From CAYSCW01 sp964449165 (GTDB lineage: Bacteria; Acidobacteriota; Aminicenantia; Aminicenantales; Aminicenantaceae): a stretch of 64,000 nucleotides of DNA. Position 1 is the first letter of the stretch. Each line of letters begins with the position of its first letter. The stretch is from contig CAYVAT010000009.1 in assembly GCA_964449165.1 (NCBI GenBank), forward strand, positions 1 to 64,000, written 5' to 3'. The translations under genes and the position numbers were made by a program. The notes beneath the pieces were generated by a model that made no database searches, was not told the DNA's origin, and saw nothing but the letters and a program-made list of their open reading frames with translations. Positions 58,856-64,000 of this stretch are shown piece by piece.

Positions 58856-60997
58856 ATCGTAAGGGAAAAAATCCGTTTTCATTGCCTTCTTGTATTCCTG
58901 TCTGTCTTTCTCTGCACAGTTCTCACAGCACCGTCTCTTTATTCGTTGAAAAAGGAGGAGACGAAGCAAAATCTTCTTCTGATCACTATTGATACTCTGA
59001 GAGCAGACAGGCTGAGCTGTTATGGGAGCAAAAATCCCAAAACTCCGCATATCGACAGCCTTGCTGAAAGAGGCGTTCTCTTCACGAGAGCCTTTGCTCA
59101 TAATTCGACAACTCTGCCTTCTCACACCAATATTTTCCTGGGAACAACCTCCAACTATCACGGAGTTCATGAAAATTTTAACTTCATTGTGAACGAGAAA
59201 TTATTGACCTTAGCCGAGCATCTCAAAAGCTACGGCTATTCCACCGGAGCATTCATAGGAGCCTATCCACTCGATTCACGATTCGGGCTCTCCCAGGGTT
59301 TCGATGCCTACGATGATGATTACACCCGAACTCATTCTGCAGATCCATCCTCCCCGGAGAGAAAGGCCGAAGCTGTAGTGGAGAATGCCCTGGAATGGCT
59401 GGAAAAACAATATTCTCCTTGGTTTCTCTGGATTCACTGTTGGGATCCCCATATTCCTTATGAGCCGCCTGAGCCCTTTAAAACTCAATATAAAGAGAAT
59501 CCTTACGAGGGGGAAGTCGCTTACGTCGATTCTGTTCTGGGAAAGCTTTTCAATTACCTGAAAGCTAATAATCTTCTCGATAACATGGCTGTGATCTTAA
59601 CTGCAGACCATGGGGAATCATTGGGCCAGCATGGTGAAAAGACCCATGGATATTTTGCGTACAATGCAACCATCTGGATTCCTCTCATCATTTCAATTCC
59701 ACAGCAAAAGCCCTGCCGCATCGACGACTATGTCAGTCATATTGACCTCTTCCCTACAATCTGTGACCTCCTAGGATTAGAAAAACCATCCCTTCTCCAG
59801 GGAATCTCTCTTGTTCCCGCTCTCAAGGGAAAGAAGTTACGAGAAAGGCCGATTTATTTTGAGTCCCTTTATCCCTACTACACCCGGGGATGGGCACCGC
59901 TTAAAGGGTTTATTGACCAGAAGAAGAAATTCATTGATTCTCCAATTCCAGAACTCTATGAACTCGAGAAGGACTTTGATGAGCTGAAAAACCTTGCCGG
60001 GCGAGAAAAACTGGAAAAGTATAGAGAGCAACTCGAAAAAATCAGGAATGACCAGACTTCATTGGAAAGAATAAAGGCCGAACAACGAATTGATAGAGAG
60101 ACCCGGGAGAAATTGAAAAGTCTGGGTTATGTCTCCAGCATCCAGGTTACAAAGAAAGAGAAATTTGGCCCTGAAGATGACGTAAAAGTCCTCCTTCCTT
60201 ATGTCCATAAAACAAATGAGGCCTGGGACCTCTATAATGATGGGAAAGAAGAAGAGGCAATCAAGATTCTGTCAGGAATCCTGGAAGAGAGAAAAGACAT
60301 TGACATGGCTTATAGACGCCTGGCGGATATCTACAAAGGGACTGGAAGAGCTGAGGAAGCTCTGTCAACCCTGGAGCAGGGACTCACCTCTATCCCCTCA
60401 AGCTACGAGACTTTCCTTGATTATGTGAAGATGCTTATCAATGTTGGTCAGTATGACAGAGCAATCGGCCTCTGCCAGAAGATGAGCTTCAGAGAAATGG
60501 AACTCGATCCTGAAGCATGGAATAATCTGGGGATTGCTCAGGCCAAGAAAGGAGATTTTGAAGGGGCCATCAAAGCTTATAAAAAAGGTCTTTCCCTGGA
60601 CGATAGAGATCCCGCGCTTCAAAACAACATGGGTAATGCCTATTATTCCTCTGGCCTTCAGGTGAAAAATCCAGCTATTTTTCAAAACTGCTTCAAGTAC
60701 TATAAAAAGGCAATAGAAATCGACCCCACATATCCAACACCCTATTACGGATTAGGCCAGGCCTACAATAAGCTGGGCAACGTTGAAGGAGCCATTTACT
60801 GCTGGGAGAAAGCCATGGAAGCAGATCCAGATTTCCAACAGGCCCACCTTGACCTGGCTTTAGCCTATTTGTCCACCGGGAGAAATGTCAAAGCCTGTGA
60901 GATGCTTCGCGATTATAAAAAACGATACTACAATCTTATGTCCCCAGCCGAAAGGACGAAATTTGACAACCTGATGAGAAATTGCCAAAAGGAATAA
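58856..60997 (+). CDS. Exported sulfatase-fold (alkaline phosphatase superfamily) protein with TPRs
   Basis: From about residue 40 the protein shows the sulfatase fold (L-L-I-T-I-D-T-L-R-A-D-R-L-S-C-Y-G, then T-A-D-H-G-E-S-L-G-Q-H-G), followed from about residue 430 by TPR units. The usual formylglycine site (C/S-x-P-x-R) reads T-L-P-S-H, so a Thr replaces the Cys or Ser. It may act as a phosphatase or phosphotransferase rather than a sulfatase. A clear signal peptide (R-F-H-C-L-L-V-F-L-S-V-F-L-C) is encoded upstream of the first standard start, TTG 58946. The best start by ribosome-site spacing is an ATC at 58856 after GAGAGG. Confidence 0.75.
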   Translation: MVREKIRFHCLLVFLSVFLCTVLTAPSLYSLKKEETKQNLLLITIDTLRADRLSCYGSKNPKTPHIDSLAERGVLFTRAFAHNSTTLPSHTNIFLGTTSNYHGVHENFNFIVNEKLLTLAEHLKSYGYSTGAFIGAYPLDSRFGLSQGFDAYDDDYTRTHSADPSSPERKAEAVVENALEWLEKQYSPWFLWIHCWDPHIPYEPPEPFKTQYKENPYEGEVAYVDSVLGKLFNYLKANNLLDNMAVILTADHGESLGQHGEKTHGYFAYNATIWIPLIISIPQQKPCRIDDYVSHIDLFPTICDLLGLEKPSLLQGISLVPALKGKKLRERPIYFESLYPYYTRGWAPLKGFIDQKKKFIDSPIPELYELEKDFDELKNLAGREKLEKYREQLEKIRNDQTSLERIKAEQRIDRETREKLKSLGYVSSIQVTKKEKFGPEDDVKVLLPYVHKTNEAWDLYNDGKEEEAIKILSGILEERKDIDMAYRRLADIYKGTGRAEEALSTLEQGLTSIPSSYETFLDYVKMLINVGQYDRAIGLCQKMSFREMELDPEAWNNLGIAQAKKGDFEGAIKAYKKGLSLDDRDPALQNNMGNAYYSSGLQVKNPAIFQNCFKYYKKAIEIDPTYPTPYYGLGQAYNKLGNVEGAIYCWEKAMEADPDFQQAHLDLALAYLSTGRNVKACEMLRDYKKRYYNLMSPAERTKFDNLMRNCQKE

Positions 60998-61023
60998 TGA
61001 TGAAATCTTAAGGAGTAAGAATT

Positions 61024-62922
61024 ATGAAACGATATTTAAACATTTTTCCAGTCCTCATCTTCCTGGGTTTAAGCGCAATCTTTATTATTTTTTCCTGTAA
61101 GAAAGAGACTTTTGATAGATCAGAGGTCGACTCTTTTAGCTTTGCCGTCCTAGGTGACAGAACGCAAGAACATACTCCTGGAGTATTTAAAGAAATTGTC
61201 ATGCAAATCAACAAGCTAAAACCTGATATTGTTCTCAATGTCGGAGACGTCATTGAAGGCTACAGCGACGATAAGAAACTGTTGCGTAAGCAATGGAAAG
61301 AGTATAAGGCTATCCATGAGCTTGTCAAAGCACCTTATTTTTACACAACTGGTAATCACGATATCTCCCCAGGACATGATAAAATGATGCTGCCGTTGTT
61401 TAACCAGTACTTGGGAAAGCCCCAATATACTTTTATTCATAGGAATACCTATTTTGTGATGTTTGATTCAAGTATATGGGTCACATATGAAGAATTGCCT
61501 GAATCGCAGTGGAAGTGGCTAGAAGATGCCCTTTCCAAGAAGCCAAAGGCAGATAATATATTCGTGTTTATGCACAGACCATATTGGATGGATTACATTG
61601 GATCAGACAAGCCTGATAGAATGCACGACCTTTTAAAAAAATATAAAGTGACTGCTGTTTTTACAGGACATCATCATTTTTATTGCAGTGCTGAGTACGA
61701 CGGTATACTGTACACGGAAATCGGAAGCTCCGGGGGTAAGCTCTTCAACGGAGTAATCGAAGATGAGGGCAAATTTTTCCATTTCCTCTTCGGTGCGGTG
61801 AAAGGTAAAAAGGTTATTTTAGGAGTTGTAAAAAAAGATGATCCTAATAATACAATTCTTCCCTGGGATTCAGTTACCTGGTCCTATGCGAAACAAAAAT
61901 TTAGCATGAAAAAAGAGGGAATTTACCTGCCTCCTGTTGAAGTTGAAGATGGAAAACAGTTTTCCATTCCTGGTTATGCAGTCAAGATCCAGAATAAATT
62001 GAAAAATGCTCTGGATACCAAATTGACCTGGATTAGCGAAGGCAATTGGAATATTGATCCTGTAAACCGTCCTGTTGAATTGAACTCAGGAGATGCCGCG
62101 GATCTCAGCTTTTCTCTAACCCAAATCGGCAGTATCTTTCCATTACCTCGAGTCTCACTGCCGCTTATGATTGGCCAGAATAAATCCACCAGCATAGAAG
62201 CGAAAATACCTATCTCCCGGAAGCTAAAATGTCCCAGGTTCGACAGAGCACCAGCTATTGACGGACAAAAAGAAAGGCTGTGGGAAAAAGCAATGAAAAT
62301 CTCTGCCTTCTGCGGAAAAGATGAGACTCCTTCACACGTGGAAGAAACTCATTTCTATTTTGGATATGACGATGATACTTTGTACGTTCTGGTGGAAGCT
62401 CACGAATCTCAAATGGAAAAACTCTTAGTTACAGTCGACAAGCAGGATCAAGATGTCCATGACGATGACTATACAGGATTTTTCTTGGTGCCGGGGATAA
62501 AACCTGAAGAGGAAGATGTCATTTTGTACCAGATTTACATTAATACTCATCCCAGCATTTTTGATATCAAGTATCTAACGAATAAAGAGACAGCAGAGAT
62601 TAAAGAAGAAGAATTGGAGTGGGATAGTGATACCAAGGTAAAGGTGACAAAAAAGGAGAATGGCTGGATGATGGAAATAGCAATAGCCGCTAATTCTTTA
62701 GGGGTGGAAAAGATTAATTCAGGAGATGAGTGGAAATTAAANNNNNNNNNNNNNNNNNNNNNNNNNNNNNNNNNNNNNNNNNNNNNNNNNNNNNNNNNNN
62801 NNNNNNNNNNNNNNNNNNNNNNNNNNNNNNNNNNNNNNNNNGTGGCTGACGCTTATAATCGTCCGGTTGACCATTATGGCATCGTATTTGTCCATCAGGG
62901 CAATATAAAAGGAATGCATTGA
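61024..62922 (+). CDS. Metallophosphoesterase lipoprotein with CBM9-like domain (contains gap)
   Basis: A lipoprotein signal (I-I-F-S-C24) precedes a calcineurin-type phosphoesterase domain (about residues 38-260) with all metal motifs: G-D-R, V-G-D-V, G-N-H-D, the H of F-M-H-R-P and G-H-H-H. Residues about 395-575 look like a CBM9 carbohydrate-binding sandwich (A-P-A-I-D-G-Q-K-E-R-L-W). A 100-N run interrupts the CBM. The reading frame continues afterwards, but true gap length is unknown. It likely acts in the periplasm on a sugar-bound phosphate ester. AAGGAG stands before the ATG. Confidence 0.82.
   Translation: MKRYLNIFPVLIFLGLSAIFIIFSCKKETFDRSEVDSFSFAVLGDRTQEHTPGVFKEIVMQINKLKPDIVLNVGDVIEGYSDDKKLLRKQWKEYKAIHELVKAPYFYTTGNHDISPGHDKMMLPLFNQYLGKPQYTFIHRNTYFVMFDSSIWVTYEELPESQWKWLEDALSKKPKADNIFVFMHRPYWMDYIGSDKPDRMHDLLKKYKVTAVFTGHHHFYCSAEYDGILYTEIGSSGGKLFNGVIEDEGKFFHFLFGAVKGKKVILGVVKKDDPNNTILPWDSVTWSYAKQKFSMKKEGIYLPPVEVEDGKQFSIPGYAVKIQNKLKNALDTKLTWISEGNWNIDPVNRPVELNSGDAADLSFSLTQIGSIFPLPRVSLPLMIGQNKSTSIEAKIPISRKLKCPRFDRAPAIDGQKERLWEKAMKISAFCGKDETPSHVEETHFYFGYDDDTLYVLVEAHESQMEKLLVTVDKQDQDVHDDDYTGFFLVPGIKPEEEDVILYQIYINTHPSIFDIKYLTNKETAEIKEEELEWDSDTKVKVTKKENGWMMEIAIAANSLGVEKINSGDEWKLXXXXXXXXXXXXXXXXXXXXXXXXXXXXXXXXXXVADAYNRPVDHYGIVFVHQGNIKGMH
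62742..62841. other. 100-N scaffold gap inside a gene
   Basis: A default-length N run. Unlike the first gap, the flanks share no sequence, so real bases are missing. It falls in the CBM9-like part of the phosphoesterase. Confidence 0.9.
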
Positions 62923-62953
62923 TGAAAAACTAATTTTCATAAAGGAGGTCAGA

Positions 62954-64000
62954 GTGAAAAAAAATCAATTTAAACCCATCTTATTCGTGTTTCTGATAGT
63001 CTCCTCAGTGATCATATCCTGCAGCACCAAAACAGGATATAAGGGTGCAACTTACAAGCACCTCAAGACCTATATCGACCAGATCAAAGTTATCAATACT
63101 CACGAACATCAACAACTCATTCCTGAGCCAGAAAGAGAAAAAGTCAACGTCTTTACTTTAATTAAGAAGAGCTATTTAAACGCTGACTTGATTTCTGCTG
63201 GCTCACCTAAATTAGACTCTGGATTGATTGCAGACGGTGATCACGATAAATTATGGGAGAGGTACGGTCGGTATCTCGATTTCACCCGAGACACGAGTTA
63301 TTACAGGCACCTGGTGGATGGATTCCGCATCTTATACGGCTTTAATGAAATTTATTTTACCAAGGATAATATCAAAGAACTGTCTCTTCTCGTCCACCAC
63401 AATTATCTAAATTTTGATGAATGGTATGATCAAGCTTTTCAAAAAGCCAATTTTGAGTTGATGTTTATCGACCCCTGGTGGGATCAGTTTAAGACAGACT
63501 CATTCTATAAACATTTCGCCATGGCCATGAGATTAGATCAATACATAAACTCCATTTCTGAACGGTCAAGGCTTGAAAAGACAGATACCTCCACCTCTAA
63601 CAATCCTTTCTACCGGGCCAAAAAAGAAAATTACGAGATTCGGACTCTCGAGGATTATCTTGCCTTCGCCGATCAGTGGTTCCAGAAATTTATCGCTAAA
63701 AAGGCTGTTTGTGCTAAGACGGCCAATGCTTACGAGCGGACCATATACTATGAGGATGTTCCCTTCAAGGAAGCTGAAAGCTTATTCGCCAGGCCATCTG
63801 ACAAACTGACTCCTGACCAAAAGAAAAGGCTCCAGGATTTCATGTTCCATTGGTGTATTCAAAAGTGTACAGAATACGACCTGCCCATCCAGATTCATAC
63901 AGGTTATTTGGCAGGAAACAGAAACACCCTGGAGAAAGGCAAGCCGATGAAGTTAAACAATATCTTCCTCAAGTATCGTGAGGCAAAGTTCAGCCTTTTC
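62954..64000 (+). CDS. Amidohydrolase-family lipoprotein, N-terminal part (runs off window)
   Basis: A GTG start five bases after AAAGGAGG opens 349 codons without a stop to the window edge. The signal ends in a lipobox I-I-S-C23. The mature part has the metal motif I-N-T-H-E-H (about residue 48) and later Q-I-H-T-G-Y (about 324), as in amidohydrolases related to uronate isomerases and amidohydrolase-2 lactonases. It should be exported and act on a sugar acid or lactone, which suits the preceding genes. The remaining metal ligands lie beyond the window. Confidence 0.78.
   Translation, partial: MKKNQFKPILFVFLIVSSVIISCSTKTGYKGATYKHLKTYIDQIKVINTHEHQQLIPEPEREKVNVFTLIKKSYLNADLISAGSPKLDSGLIADGDHDKLWERYGRYLDFTRDTSYYRHLVDGFRILYGFNEIYFTKDNIKELSLLVHHNYLNFDEWYDQAFQKANFELMFIDPWWDQFKTDSFYKHFAMAMRLDQYINSISERSRLEKTDTSTSNNPFYRAKKENYEIRTLEDYLAFADQWFQKFIAKKAVCAKTANAYERTIYYEDVPFKEAESLFARPSDKLTPDQKKRLQDFMFHWCIQKCTEYDLPIQIHTGYLAGNRNTLEKGKPMKLNNIFLKYREAKFSLF

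Noticed and set aside
1..64000. CRISPR array, rRNA genes, intact insertion sequence, known riboswitch
   Set aside because: No regularly spaced direct repeats, no rRNA sequence, no complete transposase and no recognisable riboswitch core were seen on either strand.

Overview
The window is a scaffold piece (two runs of 100 N) from a diderm, Gram-negative-type bacterium. The supporting genes are a lipid A-type exporter (MsbA), an Omp85 protein next to TamB, a FadL-type porin, many lipoproteins with clear lipoboxes, ClpB, HslUV and MutS. The mix of LVIVD-repeat lipoprotein, sulfatase-TPR fusion, fucose isomerase-like enzyme, C69-type peptidase remnant and strong AGGAGG ribosome sites resembles uncultivated Acidobacteriota/Aminicenantes-type genomes. 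That placement is an inference from gene content and was not tested.

Layout. 1-4.5 kb (minus): an operon of glycosyltransferase, DUF465 protein, a Cys-less aspartate-semialdehyde-dehydrogenase relative, MsbA and YicC. At 4.68 kb lies tRNA-Phe(GAA). From there to about 13.45 kb is an accessory, visibly A+T-rich island with all genes on the plus strand: small hypotheticals, a secreted protein, an HExxH protein, a GAF plus deoxyribosyltransferase-like fusion, a TM2 protein, a membrane protein, an SH3-like and a PAS protein, a decayed integrase and a TudS-related protein. Many of these genes are followed by copies of a two-hairpin repeat, giving a cassette-like array. The island ends at a broken copy of the galU 3' end, next to the intact galU.

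13.5-42.7 kb is a mostly minus-strand housekeeping block: galU, fadL-type porin, Nfu-type scaffold, clpB, a lipoprotein, mutS, fabD, SurA-like chaperone, Omp85 and tamB, a three-gene acyl-CoA carboxylase with an FSA-type transaldolase, then fumarylacetoacetase-family enzyme, FnIII lipoprotein, hslU, hslV, an M3 peptidase and a GNAT acetyltransferase. pgsA and a small acidic protein run on the plus strand.

42.8-64 kb is carbohydrate-oriented. It holds a MurQ/GCKR-like double-length sugar-phosphate protein, a sodium:solute symporter, a membrane glycosyltransferase with a TPR tail, an LVIVD beta-propeller lipoprotein, and a LacI-regulated sugar ABC importer (binding protein, permease, double ATPase) with a fucose/arabinose-isomerase-like enzyme. 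Next come decayed GH172-like fragments, a peptidase fragment, a sulfatase-fold enzyme with TPRs, a phosphoesterase with a CBM9-like tail (interrupted by a gap) and the start of an amidohydrolase lipoprotein. Three copies of one LacI-type operator lie beside the regulator gene.

The most unusual items are the cassette-like array with its two-hairpin repeats, a 55-base exact duplication around the first N run (an assembly signature), and a sulfatase-fold gene whose signal peptide is encoded upstream of any standard start codon.
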